This document shows, in pieces, positions 23,343 through 34,941 of a stretch of DNA of 64,000 nt; position 1 is the stretch's first letter, and every line of letters starts with the position of its first letter. Source of the DNA: Anastatus disparis (lineage: Eukaryota; Arthropoda; Insecta; Hymenoptera; Eupelmidae). The stretch covers positions 795,001 to 859,000 of the forward strand of contig JAFFSR010000082.1 in NCBI GenBank assembly GCA_017163975.1, written 5' to 3'. The position numbers and the translations under genes were made by a program. The notes beneath the pieces are model-generated. The model was not told where the DNA came from. It saw only the letters and a program-made list of their open reading frames with translations, and did no database searches.

Positions 23343-24066
23343 TGTTACATCCGCATAATCACGGATGTATGGAAAATTCTTTTTGTGAAAAAAATCTTTT
23401 TATTATTTTTATCTCTTTTCAATTAATTTTTTTATTCTTAGCTGTAGACAAATAATTATGTTAATTTGCAGTTCTCTATCCGAATAACACATAACATAAA
23501 GACATATAAATAAATAAATAAATCTTTTAGTAATGAGAAATATACTGTATTAAAAAAATTAATTTAATTTCTTGTAATAGTTTTAAGAAAAAAGCAGTAA
23601 GTTCGCGCGCCGTATATGCTACCTCAGCATTTTTAGGCATAAAAAGAAGATATCTTCTGTCACCGAATGTGAGATTTTAAAGAGTTTCTCACGGCCGAAC
23701 TGACCAATGGAACTCTTTTAAATTTTGACGAATTTCCATTTTTATTTCTAGATTTGTATCTTTCTTACAGAGAAAAATAATTTTAATGAATCAGTCTGCA
23801 GTCAGTTCTCCCGAGCAACAGTACAAGCAAAAGAGAGGACCTCAATAAAAAAAACTTGTAAAATCGCGCCGAATTCCACTACGCTATTCGTTTTTTTTCT
23901 CGTTGCTTCTTAAATTGATTTCTTTCACAAAAAAGAAATCAAGCGACGCGAATTCGGAACTCGCTTAAATCAACGAGTAATTTTCTTTTTCGCTGGTTTA
24001 TCTCTCTATATGCGCGACGTACTGTGTTTAAAATATTTCTGCAAAATTTAATCACAAAGTGTCAAT
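23343..24066 (+). repeat. 3' LTR of the gypsy element
   Basis: Aligns to 4579-5289. Differences include base changes and an ~11-base insertion near 24050. Its end merges with the left end of the next transposon (AATAACACAGC), so the last few bases are uncertain. Confidence 0.88.
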
Positions 24067-24109
24067 AACACAGCACCACAAAAAAAGTGTCAAAACCCAC
24101 GGACCAGAA

Positions 24110-24545
24110 CATATACATCTTATGTTTGTGGGATCGCTGAATTCGAATCCGTGGACAGTTTGACCCCATCACCTCAGGGTCAAGGTCATTTAAAGGTCAA
24201 ATGTACAAAATTAGTGGGAACCATATTTTATCAGTATATATTTATGTTTTTGGGGTCGCTAAATCCGAATCCGTAGTCCGTTTGACTCCATGACCTCAGG
24301 GTCAAGGTCATTTGAAGGTCAAATTTACGAAATTAGTGGAAACTATATTTTAACAGAATATATTTATGTTTTTCGAATCGCTGAATCCTAATCCGTGGTC
24401 CGTTTGACCCCATGACCTCAGGGTCAAGGTCATTTAAAGGTCAAATCTACAAAATTAGCGGGAATCATATTTTATCAGTATATATTTATGTTTTTGGGGT
24501 CGCTGAATCCGAATCCGTAGTCCGTTTGACTCTATGACCTCAAAG
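24110..24545 (+). repeat. Left array of 122-bp units with TCAAGGTCA sites
   Basis: ACCTCAGGG recurs at 24171, 24293, 24415 and (degenerate) 24537, a 122-bp period. Each unit holds TGACCTCAGGGTCAAGGTCA followed by AAAGGTCA or GAAGGTCA. These are repeated AGGTCA-type half-sites of nuclear receptors, including GGGTCA-AGGTCA with no spacing. Confidence 0.9.
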
Positions 24546-24639
24546 TGATGAATAATTTAAGGTAAAATATACAAAATATGCGTAACACAAACCAAATTTC
24601 ATGCCATTTATTTCTTCTTACTATACTTTACACGATTTT

Positions 24640-25680
24640 AGTCAAATGATCGGTGCAAAGGTTTCCTTTTACGTTTTTTTCCAGTAGTTTTTAAATCTTT
24701 TTTCAACATCTGGCAGTAATCAGTCAGCATACTAGTATCCCATCTACCTTTATAACGCTCCTCTATTACTTTAATGTCTTGGTGAAAATGTTCTCCTAGT
24801 TTTTCACTACAATCTCCACAGTTGTCAGGTTAACTATCCAAGTGATTGTGTAGAAAATGTAATTTATAGTTCATGAGGTGATGCATTTTCTCAAAGTTCT
24901 CAACTTTTTTAGATACAATTTCTTTGTAATTTCGGCTTCTGCGATCGCCCAAGAAGTTTTCGGTAACTTCCTGGAAGCTAAGACATACAGCTCTTTCAAT
25001 GTTTGTCATGGAACTAATAAACTGATCATAAGACATCATTTTTCTAATTTCTGGACCATCAAAAATGCCTTCCTTCAATTTCGCATCCGATTTATTTGGA
25101 AACTGGCTTTCCAAGTATTTGAAGCACTGACCATCTTGATTTGAAGCCTTAACGAATTGTTTCATAACACCAAGTTTTATGTGTGATGGCGGAATGAGAA
25201 CTTTTTTCTGGTCAACAAATGAAGTAGCTATAACGTTACTTTCTCCGACTTTAAGTGATTGTCTTCAAGGCCATTTATGATTTGTATAGTGCTTTGCACG
25301 GTCTCTTCCTTAGAGCATATACTACTGGAGGCAGCTTTAAATGCGCCATGCGCGTGGTTAAGTTAAGAGAGAGAAAGGTATATTGAGGTTGACACATATC
25401 TCTGTTTCTCCGGAACGTGATTGGTTTGTTTCGTTCCCTACTCCCTTATCACATGACTGAGAGATAGAGATAGCTATCAACCTTAGTATATTTTTCTCTT
25501 TCTCAACCTAACCACGCGCACGTTGCATTCAGAGCTGCCTCAAGTAGTATATGCTCTAAGGTCTTTTCTATCCCATAAGCACGAGAAACATGGCGTCTTT
25601 GTAAATCCAGACTGTCATAACAATATGCCGGAATCTTTCAAATTGCCATATATAAGCCATTTATGTTTGTCATACTGAAT
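24640..25680 (-). pseudogene. Conserved uncharacterised arthropod protein, broken
   Basis: The minus strand reads, from high to low coordinate, CLWDRKDRAKHYTNHKW (split by a MITE at 25308-25561), VLIPPSHIKLGVMKQFVKA, a long open stretch 25165-24830 containing FLGDRRSRNYKE and LHFLHNHLDS, then an in-frame TAA at 24830, then KLGEHFHQDIKVIEERYKGR and DTSMLTDYCQMLKKD with a basic C-terminus. I recognise this as a protein family of unknown function that recurs across arthropod genomes. Its place inside inverted ends suggests it is carried by a transposon. No catalytic motif was recognised. Confidence 0.7.
25308..25561. mobile_element. MITE, TIR CCTTAGAGCATATACTACT, TSD TCTT
   Basis: The left end CCTTAGAGCATATACTACTG and the reverse complement of the right end agree for ~85 bp (GAGGCAGCT, GCGCGTGGTTA, GTTGA). 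TCTT flanks both sides (25304-25307 and 25562-25565). Removing it restores one reading frame of the surrounding minus-strand gene, which confirms the TSD. Confidence 0.88.
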
Positions 25681-25829
25681 TTTTTATAGTATAATTTTGA
25701 GATTGTCATATGGTTCCTTTATTGTAGTGGTTCTATGAACAATCTCTATTCTTCGACTTTATATACATTAGGCTTAATTTCATTAATCAAACCTTTTATA
25801 TCTTTTACATCAGCGACCCCAAAATCATA

Positions 25830-26215
25830 AATATATACTGTTAAAATATGGTTTCCACTAATTTCGTAGATTTAACCTTCAAATGACCTTGACCCTTAGG
25901 TCATTTAGTCAAACCGACCACGGATTCGGATTCAGCGACCCCAAAAACATAAATATATATGCTGTTAAAATATGGTTCCCACTACTTTCGTAGATTTGAT
26001 CTTCAAACGAGCTTGACCCTGGGGTCATGGGGTCAAACGAACTACGGATTCGGATTCAGCGACCCCAAAAACATGAATATATACCGATAAAATATAATTC
26101 CCACTAATTTCGTAGATTTGACCTTCAAATGACCTTGACCCTGAGGTCATGGGGTCATACGGACCACGGATTCGGATTCAGCGATCCCAAAAATATAAGA
26201 TGTATATGGTCTGGT
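25830..26215 (-). repeat. Right array of 122-bp units, inverted
   Basis: The same unit as at 24110-24545 in the opposite orientation. TGACCTTGACCCT recurs at about 25880, 26004 (degenerate) and 26130, with CGGATTCGGATTCAGCGA between. Confidence 0.88.
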
Positions 26216-26252
26216 CCGTAGGTTTTGACACTTTTTTTTTGGGGCTGTGTTA

Positions 26253-26390
26253 TAATGATAATGATAATGATAACGATAGTGATAACGATAATAGTAACGA
26301 TATTGATAATGATAATGATAATGATAATGATGATGATGATGATAATGATAATGATAATAATGATAATAAGAATAATGAAAATAATAGGTG
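26253..26390 (+). repeat. GAT/AAT microsatellite
   Basis: ~138 bp of GAT, AAT and GAC triplets. It lies between the transposon end and the R1-like fragment and resembles the larger array at 27962. Confidence 0.95.
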
Positions 26391-26786
26391 ATGGCTTGAG
26401 GAGGCCTCCTAGATCAGTGTCAACTTTTAAGTTTCAAGTACCGCTGCTGGGCTTAACGTCGCTTCAATACTCTTTGTAGCAATACTATAACGCTGACAGC
26501 AAATGGAAAGCTCTGACCTAAGGAGAAAAAACCTCGCAAAAAATTTTTTTTTCACCAGGTATTATCTGACCCGGATGATACTTTCCCTGTAAGAGTCCCG
26601 CTTCGGGTACAAGATAGGGTTGATTCCCTAAATAAATTAACTGCTTTTATTAGAGATGTGTGATTCAATTATAGGAATACCCCGGGTAAACCCCTCTACA
26701 GGAAAATCTCACCTCCGCTCCCAATCAAGTGAAAGCCTCGGTGGGTAGAGCTGGCCTTAAGTTTTCTGGGAAAAGCCAGATACACT

Positions 26787-27146
26787 TTGACAAAATGTGT
26801 TGCTGAGTTGTGTGACCAACAAGTAGCAGTACCTAGAACTTCAAGATTGCTGCTGCAAGTACTAGTGACAAGTAAGGGCAGCCTCAGCAGCAATGCTAGT
26901 GAGAAGAGCGCACTAAGTAATTTTAGTGCTCCCACGCAGTACGAGTACGGCATTCCAAGTAGCTGTATGTATGTTTTCCAACAGGCTACAAGGAATCAGG
27001 GACTGTGCCTGCATGAGATGCAGCAGAAAATAGTCATGATGAAAAAGTTCATCAAAAAGAACACGGTGTTCGAAATCCAAAATGGTATCGAGCAGATGCG
27101 GAAGCTTATTGGCGAGTCTTTTAAACTCCAATCTAAGCTTACTTAG
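26787..27146 (+). CDS. Hypothetical ORF upstream of R1-like gag
   Basis: 119 residues, Ser-rich N-terminus, then a helical stretch (MQQKIVMMKKFIKK) that could form a coiled coil. It is in the same frame as the gag frame at 27348 but separated by several stops. It may be the N-terminal part of ORF1. No domain is recognised. Confidence 0.35.
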   Translation: MTKCVAELCDQQVAVPRTSRLLLQVLVTSKGSLSSNASEKSALSNFSAPTQYEYGIPSSCMYVFQQATRNQGLCLHEMQQKIVMMKKFIKKNTVFEIQNGIEQMRKLIGESFKLQSKLT

Positions 27147-27347
27147 ACAGAAACGTGACTTAAGATAAGAGTCGAGAAGGATAAGGGAAATCATCAGGTG
27201 CGGTGTAGATCCCGAAAGATGCTGCACGCAGAAACCCTGAAAGATATGACGCTAGCCTGTACTGGTTGTAAAAGGGATCGTGGTTTGGAAAACAGTCTGT
27301 AACAGAAGGAGGTAAAGTGGAGGATAGGAATAAAGGAGAGGCCAATT

Positions 27348-27923
27348 GTGACCATGGAGTTGGAACAGCCCAATGCGTCTGCACCAGCAGCAGAAAATTT
27401 ACCAAGAAACAGATCGGTTGCAGGTTGTAGTAAAAAAAAGGTAATCATACGACTTTCTGAAGGTCGTACCTATGCAGATGTTCTGAAAAAGCTACTAAAG
27501 GCGGTAGATGTCGATGCCGTAAGGATGCAGGTCCTTCGGGCAAGAAAAACGAAAAAGAGTGACCTTGTCTTTCGAATCTCAGATGACTCAGATAGACGAG
27601 CGTTCACCCTGGAAGTGCAGAATACTCTTCAGAAAATGAAAAGAGATAGTGTGGAAGAGCAAAAGGAGACCATAAAGATCCGATACCTGGACCAGATGAC
27701 AAAGGGAGAAGAAGTACAGCAAGCACTCGACGATGCTCTTGGTATGCAGCAGAAAAAAAGGGAAATTCCGCTTTTTGGACCCAATGAAATGGGCTTGAAG
27801 CTAGCAGTGTTTATGCTTAGCGAAAGCGATGAGGGTGCTCTTCTAAACAGAGGACGCATCTGCATCGGTCTTATTAGTTGCAGGCTCGTTCAAAAAATAA
27901 GATTTAAAAAATGCTATCGATAA
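27348..27923 (+). CDS. R1-like ORF1 (gag), C-terminally truncated
   Basis: The frame opens with ATG at 27348. The pattern VIIRLSEGRTYADVLKKL followed by VLRARKTKKSDLVFRI is the RNA-binding gag fold start seen in R1-clade ORF1 proteins, and a helical middle region follows. The end GRICIGLISCRLV...KCYR is where the family begins its CCHC zinc knuckles. Only the first Cys survives before sequence turns AT-rich and then to GAT repeats. ORF1 protein packages the element RNA. The truncation removes all knuckles. Confidence 0.7.
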   Translation: MTMELEQPNASAPAAENLPRNRSVAGCSKKKVIIRLSEGRTYADVLKKLLKAVDVDAVRMQVLRARKTKKSDLVFRISDDSDRRAFTLEVQNTLQKMKRDSVEEQKETIKIRYLDQMTKGEEVQQALDDALGMQQKKREIPLFGPNEMGLKLAVFMLSESDEGALLNRGRICIGLISCRLVQKIRFKKCYR

Positions 27924-27961
27924 AATAGCAATTAAATATATAATATAAATTAAAACATAAC

Positions 27962-30900
27962 AACGAAGACGACGACGACGACGATGTAGATGATGACGAC
28001 GATGATAATGATGATGATAATAATGATGATAATGATGACGACCTCGACGACGACAACGATGATGATGATGATAACGGTGATGAGGACGACGACGACAACG
28101 ACGACGACGACGAGGACGATGATGATGATGACGACGATGATGATGATGATGATGACGATCATGATAATGATAATGACGATGACGATGACGCTGGCAACGA
28201 CGACGACGATGACGACGACGACGACTACGACTACGACAATGATGATGATGACGATAATGAAGATGATGAGGATGACGACGACGCTGATGATGATGATAAC
28301 GACGACGATGATGATAATGATGACAACGACGATGATGATGATGATGATGACAACGATCATAATGATGATGATGATGATAATGATGATAATGATGACGACG
28401 ACGACGACAACGATGTTGATGATGATGATTATGATGATGATGACGACGACGACGTCGATAAAGATAATGATGATGATAATAATGATGATGATGATAAGGA
28501 TGAAAACGAAAACGACGACCACGACGCCGACGACGATGATGAAGATAATGACGATGATCATGATGACGAATATGATGATGATGACGACGATGATGATGAT
28601 GATGACGATGATGATGATGAAAATGACGATGACGACGACGAAAACGACGACCACAACGGCGACGATGATGATGAAGATAATGTCGATGATAATGATGACG
28701 ACGATGATGATGATGATGATGACGATGATGATGACGATGACGATAATGATGATGATGATGACGATGACGACAACGACGACCATAACGACGACGATGATAA
28801 TGATGATAATGACGACAAAGATGATGATGACGACGATGATGATAATGATGATAACGATGACGATGACGATGACGATAACAACGAAGACGACGACGACGAT
28901 GTAAATGATGACGATGATGATAATGATGATGATGATAATGATGATAATGATGACGACGACGACGACAACGATGTTGATGATGATGATTATGATGATGATG
29001 ACGACGACGACGTCGATAAAGATAATGATGATGATAATGATGATGATGATGATAAGGATGAAAACGAAAACGACGACCACGACGCCGACGACGATGATGA
29101 AGATAATGACGATGATCATGATAACGAATATGATGATGATGACGACGATGATGATGATGATGACGATGATGATGATGAAAATGACGATGACGACGACGAA
29201 AACGACGACCACAACGGCGACGACGATGATAAAGATAGTGTCGATGATAATGATGACGACGATGATGATGATGATGATGACGATGATAATGACGATGACG
29301 ATAATGATGATGATGATGACGATGATGATGATGATGATAAGGATGAAAACGAAAACGACGACCACGACGCCGACGACGATGATGAAGATAATGACGATGA
29401 TCATGATGACGAATATGATGATGATGACGACGATGATGATGATGATGACGATGATGATGATAATAATGACGATGACGACGACGAAAACGACGACCACAAC
29501 GGCGATGATGATGATGAAGATAATGTCGATGATGATGATGACGACGATGATGATGATGATGATGACGATGATGATGACGATGACGATGATGATGATGATG
29601 ATGACGATGACGACAACGACGACGATAACGACGACGATTATAATGATGATAATGACGACAAAGATGATGATGACGACGATGATGATGATGATGATAACGA
29701 TGACGATGACGATGACGATAACAACGAAGACGACGACGACGATGTAGATGATGTCGATGATGATAATGATGATGATAATAATGATGATAATGATGACGAC
29801 CTCGACGACGACAACGATGATGATGATGACGGTGATGAGGATGACGACGACAACGAGGACGACAACGACGAGGACGATGATGATGATGACGACGATGATG
29901 ATGACGATGACGATAATGATGATGATGATGACGATGATGACGATGATGATAAGGATGAAAACGAAAACGACGACCACGACGCCGACGACGATGATAATGA
30001 TAATGACGATGATCATGTTGACGAATATGATGATGATGACGACGATGATGATGATGATGACGATCATGATGATGATGACGACGATGATGATGATGATGAC
30101 GATCATGATGATAATAATGACGATGACGACGACGAAAACGACGACCACAACGGCGACGACGATGATGAAGATAATGTCGATGATGATGATGACGACGATA
30201 ATGATGATGATGATGACGATGATGATGATGACGACGATAATGATGATGATGATGACGATGATGATGACGATGACGATGATGATGATGATGATGACGATGA
30301 CGACAACGACGACGACAACGATGATGATGATGACGGTGATGAGGACGACGGCGACAACGAGGACGACGACGACGAGGACGATGATGATGATGACCACGAT
30401 GATGATGATGATGACGTTGATGATAATGATAATGAGGTTGACGATGACGCTGGCAACGACGAAGACGATGACGACGACGACTACGACTACGACAATGATG
30501 ATGATGACGATGATGAAGATGATGAGGATGACGACGACGATGATGATGATGATAACGACGACGATGATGATAATAATGACGATGACGACGACGAAAACGA
30601 CGACCACAACGGCGATGATGATGATGAAGATAATGTCGATGATGATGATGACGACGATGATGATGATGATGATGACGATGATGATGACGATGACGATGAT
30701 GATGATGATGATGACGATGACGACAACGACGACGATAACGACGACGATTATAATGATGATAATGACGACAAAGATGATGATGACGACGATGATGATGATG
30801 ATGATAACGATGACGATGACGATGACGATAACAACGAAGACGACGACGACGATGTAGATGATGTCGATGATGATAATGATGATGATAATAATGATGATAA

Positions 30901-32032
30901 TGATGACGACCTCGACGACGACAACGATGATGATGATGACGGTGATGAGGATGACGACGACAACGAGGACGACGACGACGAGGACGATGATGATGATGAC
31001 GACGATGATGATGACGATGACGATAATGATGATGATGATGACGATGATGATGATGATGATAAGGATGAAAACGAAAACGACGACCACGACGCCGACGACG
31101 ATGATAATGATAATGACGATGATCATGATGACGAATATGATGATGATGACGACGATGATGATGATGATGACGATCATGATGATAATAATGACGATGACGA
31201 CGACGAAAACGACGACCACAACGGCGACGACGATGATGAAGATAATGTCGATGATGATGATGACGACGATAATGATGATGATGATGACGATGATGATGAC
31301 GATGACGATGATGATGATGATGATGACGATGACGACAACGACGACGACAACGATGATGATGATGACGGTGATGAGGACGACGGCGACAACGAGGACGACG
31401 ACGACGAGGACGATGATGATGATGACCACGATGATGATGATGATGACGTTGATGATAATGATAATGAGGTTGACGATGACGCTGGCAACGACGAAGACGA
31501 TGACGACGACGACTACGACTACGACAATGATGATGATGACGATGATGAAGATGATGAGGATGACGACGACGATTATGATAACCGACGGTGACGACGACGA
31601 GTGATGATGATGAGATGAGACACGATATGATGATATGATGACGACGACGACGACGACGACGACAACGATGTTGATGATGATGATTATGATGATGATGATA
31701 AGAATGACGACGAAAACGACGACCACAACGCCGACGACGATGATGAAGATAATGACGATGATGATGATGACGAATATGATGATGATGATGATGACGATGA
31801 TGGTGACGATGACGACGACGATGACGACGACGATGATGATGATGATGATGACGACGATGATGATTATGATGACGATGATGATGATAATGATGACGATGAC
31901 GATGACGATGACGATGACAACGATGACGACGACGACGACGATGATGATGGCGATGACGATGACGATGGCAACGACCGCGACGACGACGACGACTACGACA
32001 ATGACGATGACAACGATGACGATGATGACGAC

Positions 32033-32070
<38 letters not shown>

Positions 32071-33448
32071 CGATGACGATGACGATGACGATGGCAACGA
32101 CCGCGACGACGACGACGACTACGACAATGATGATGATGATGATGATGATGATAAGGACGACGACGAAAACGACGACCAGGACGACGACGACGATGATGAC
32201 GACGACGATGATGATGATGATGATGACGACGACGATGATGATGATGACGACGACGACGACGACGATGATGATGATGATGATGACGACGATGATGATGATG
32301 ATGTTAATTATGATGATGATGACGACGACGACGACGACGATGTTGATGATGGCGGTGATGAGGATGACGACGACAACGACGACGACTACGGGGACGATGA
32401 TGATGATGATTATTACGACGACGATGATGATGATGACGATGACGATGACTATGACTATGACGATAGCAACGACGACGACGACGGCGACTACGACAATGAT
32501 GATGATGTCGATGATAAAGATGACGGCGACGACGACGACGATGAAGATGATGATGATAATGGTGATGATGATAAGGACGACGACGACAACGGCGAAAACG
32601 ACGACGACACGACAATGATGATGATGTCGATGATAATGATGACGGCGACGACGACGACGATAAAGATGATGATGATAAGGACGACGACGACAACGGCGAA
32701 AACGACGACGACACGACAATGATGATGATGTCGATGATAATGATGACGGCGACGACGACGACGATAAAGATGATGATGATGATAAGGACGACGACGACAA
32801 CGACGAAAACGACGATCACGACGACGACGACGACGACGATGGTGATGATGACGGTGATAAGGACGACGACGACAACGACGACGACGACGACGACGATGAT
32901 GATGATGACGGTGATGATGATGATGACGATGATGACGATGATGACGATGATGATGATGACGATGATGATGATGATGATAATGACGATGACGATGGCGACG
33001 GCAACGACGACGACGACGACGACGATGGAGATGATGATGATGATGATGATGATAAGGACGACGACGAAAACGACGACCACAACGGCGACGACGATGATGA
33101 AGATAATGACGATGATGATGATGATGAAGATGACGATAACGTTGACAATGGCAACGACGACGACGATGATGACGACTACGACGACTACGACAATGATGAT
33201 GATGACGATGATTAAGATGACGACGACGACGATGAAGATGATGATGATGATGATAATGATGATGATGATGACGACGATCATGATGACGACGACGACGATG
33301 AAGATGGTGATGATAATAATGTTAATGATGATGATGAGGACGACGACGAAAACGACGACCACGACGCCGACGACGATGATGGTGATGATGACGACGATGA
33401 TGAGGATTATGAGGATGATGATGATGATAATGATGATGATGATGATAA
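27962..33448 (+). repeat. 5.5-kb GAT/GAC triplet array with higher-order repeats
   Basis: Almost pure GAT and GAC triplets with AAT, AAC, GAA, GAG, CAC, TAT and GTC variants. Higher-order copies are visible: the block at 28391 recurs at 28949 (558 bases), and the block at 29461 recurs at 30571 (1110 bases, near-identical for ~1 kb). Phase is kept from 27944 to 31588, so the Asp frame is open for ~1210 codons without any Met. A phase break with ACCGACGGTGA occurs at 31580-31591. Minus frames read as Ile/Val, Ser or His/Arg tracts. I do not call any of these a gene. Confidence 0.97.
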
Positions 33449-33849
33449 TTTTATTTGGTTTTTGTTTATAGTTAGTGTGACGACTAAAACCTGCAATCAG
33501 ACTGGGACTGTGAAAAAAATACAGGCGGGAGAAACACTACGGTTAGCATGGGGTCACTAGTAAGCGTCTAGCGACGCTTCAAAAATTGTGTATTACTTAT
33601 TTAAGTAATGATGGTTATTTGACGTGTAAGCAATACTCCAACCGTCCTGTCAGGGCGTTCACCGACATCATTATCTGTCTATTACATTGCACCAGTGTAG
33701 CGTCATTTATTGCTTGGTCCTGATCTTTATTTTTGTTCGCATTCTGACAAGATTTGTTTCTTTAACTTAAAAAGTGTATAAAAAATTAATCTAATTTATT
33801 CTATTCTCACAATTATAGATAGCATGCGTGGTGTAGACTGTCTCTGGTT
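33449..33849 (+). other. LINE leader or spacer, no gene seen
   Basis: Single-copy-looking sequence between the GAT array and the LINE ORF1 remnant, with no recognisable coding. It could be the LINE 5' untranslated region. Confidence 0.4.
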
Positions 33850-34453
33850 TCAGTGTGCTAGAGCGTGTGGAGGAGCGTGAAAGCAATCCACACGCAAACG
33901 CAAACACCATAGAAACAACTGACACTAACACTACATTGCCACAAAACAGACAATTGGATTGTGGTGCTGAGGGTGGTTACTTGGTGATCTCTAGCGGACT
34001 GGACTGCTTAGCGGCTAATGTTCGTCTGGAAGATCATGCATTTGCCATCCTTGGTGTTATACTTCTAAACATATCACCAGCACATATATTATCGGTCATG
34101 ATGTTAACACCATCTGACACTATGAGCAGTGCGATCAGAGACAGTCCGGGGGGTCCCATCTCGCTGCTGGTTAGACTCTCGGAGATGAATCTGGTGAGAC
34201 AAATACACATTGGAAAGAGGAAAATTGCAAATTTCTCAACTGCAGATATTGATCTTTTTCGTTTTGCTAGTTTATCTCCCATAAAAAAGTACATCATATA
34301 TTTATTAATGATTATCTCCAAAAAGATAAATATAAAATTTTTAAAGACCTCAAGAAATATGCTAAAGACAGAGACATTAAATTTGTGTGGCAGAGAAATG
34401 GTAGATTTCTGTCACGACAGGAACGTGGGGAGAGAGCATATACATTTGTCTCA

Positions 34454-34468
34454 AAAAATGATATAGTC
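34454..34468 (+). repeat. SINE target-site duplication, left
   Basis: AAAAATGATATAGTC is repeated exactly at 34942-34956. Confidence 0.93.
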
Positions 34469-34941
34469 TATCTATCTTTAGGGTTTAACCACCTACAGCC
34501 TATTTGGCCTAGTAAGTGACATCTCGATCACCTTTGTGTTTCGGTCTTTTCGCGTTCGAAACCATACCTCAATTGGCTCTAACTTCGATAGGTGGTGCTC
34601 CATCGTGCTGGCCTACTAAGGCGGGGAGCATCGCTCAACCCATCCTTTTTTGCACATCGGGAGCTCAACACTTACCCGGCAGAACGGTCCGGCTCAACTA
34701 TAATAGTGAAACAGTCACGTTCTACCTTACCGGCCCTTGAGTGACTTTCGTTGGTTTTTGTTAAAACGGAAAAAAGTCTCTCGGGGGTGGTCCACCGCGG
34801 TATCAGTGAGCTCGGGTCATCCTCTACTTTCAATATTTTAATTTAAAAATGGAGAACCAATCCCGACCTTACCGGAATTCGAACCCCGGCCCTCTGTGTG
34901 ACAGTCGGATGCTCTAGCCCCTAAGCCACCGTGGCTCTTCG
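34469..34941 (-). mobile_element. tRNA-derived SINE
   Basis: On the minus strand the head starts near 34938 with GAGCCACGGTGGCTTAGGGG, an A-box-like tRNA start. A B-box-like GGTTCGAATTCC follows (34872-34885), then ~400 bp of unrelated body, ending in a GATAGATA tail at 34469. Perfect 15-bp TSDs flank it. The RNA polymerase III promoter boxes make tRNA ancestry likely. A short open frame inside (34516-34740) is not a gene. Confidence 0.85.

Larger units (their letters stand above)
4579..24066 (+). mobile_element. Ty3/gypsy env-bearing element with nested insertions
   Basis: Two direct repeats beginning TGTTACATCCGCATAATC (4579 and 23343) bracket gag, protease, RT-RNase H-integrase and an env gene in the order of an insect endogenous retrovirus. 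Two foreign blocks sit inside: the Penelope palindrome at 12292-17779 and a DNA transposon at 18123-21372. Without them the element would be about 10.7 kb. All genes are broken by stops and frameshifts. The 3' end abuts another transposon at 24067. The gag-pol-env order, the gypsy-type RT and integrase and the terminal repeats together make the assignment firm. The exact 3' LTR end is uncertain by a few bases. Confidence 0.88.
24067..26252 (-). mobile_element. DNA transposon with 122-bp-repeat inverted ends
   Basis: Outer ends ATAACACAGC (24067) and GCTGTGTTAT (to 26253) are inverted, continuing as AGTGTCAAAACC and then (T)ACGGACCAGA...ATACATCTTAT. The left array (about 24110-24545) has four 122-bp units; the right array (about 25830-26215) has three in opposite orientation. 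Between them lies a minus-strand gene. It sits exactly between the gypsy 3' LTR and a GAT microsatellite. The TSD is ambiguous because the end itself is ATAA/TTAT. The superfamily is not assigned. Confidence 0.78.
26391..27950 (+). mobile_element. R1-like non-LTR retrotransposon, 5' part
   Basis: The segment lies between two GAT-type repeat tracts. It contains a leader (26391-26786), a short open frame (26787-27146) and an ORF1 gag that stops at its zinc-knuckle start. ORF2 is absent. Loss of the 3' part is unusual for LINEs, which normally lose the 5' end, so a later deletion or array replacement is likely. Confidence 0.65.

Noticed and set aside
24110..24545. CRISPR array
   Set aside because: 122-bp units with conserved interiors and no short repeat/unique spacer alternation, in a eukaryotic transposon end.
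27950..32800. Very long minus-strand open frame of Ile/Val and many Met/Thr and Ser frames
   Set aside because: They are direct readings of GAT/GAC triplets, which contain no stop in most frames. No domain or codon signal supports them.
34516..34740. Small protein gene
   Set aside because: Lies wholly inside the SINE body and has no motif.
34872..34938. Functional tRNA gene on the minus strand
   Set aside because: It is the head of a SINE with TSDs. The B box has an extra base and the 3' half of the tRNA is missing.
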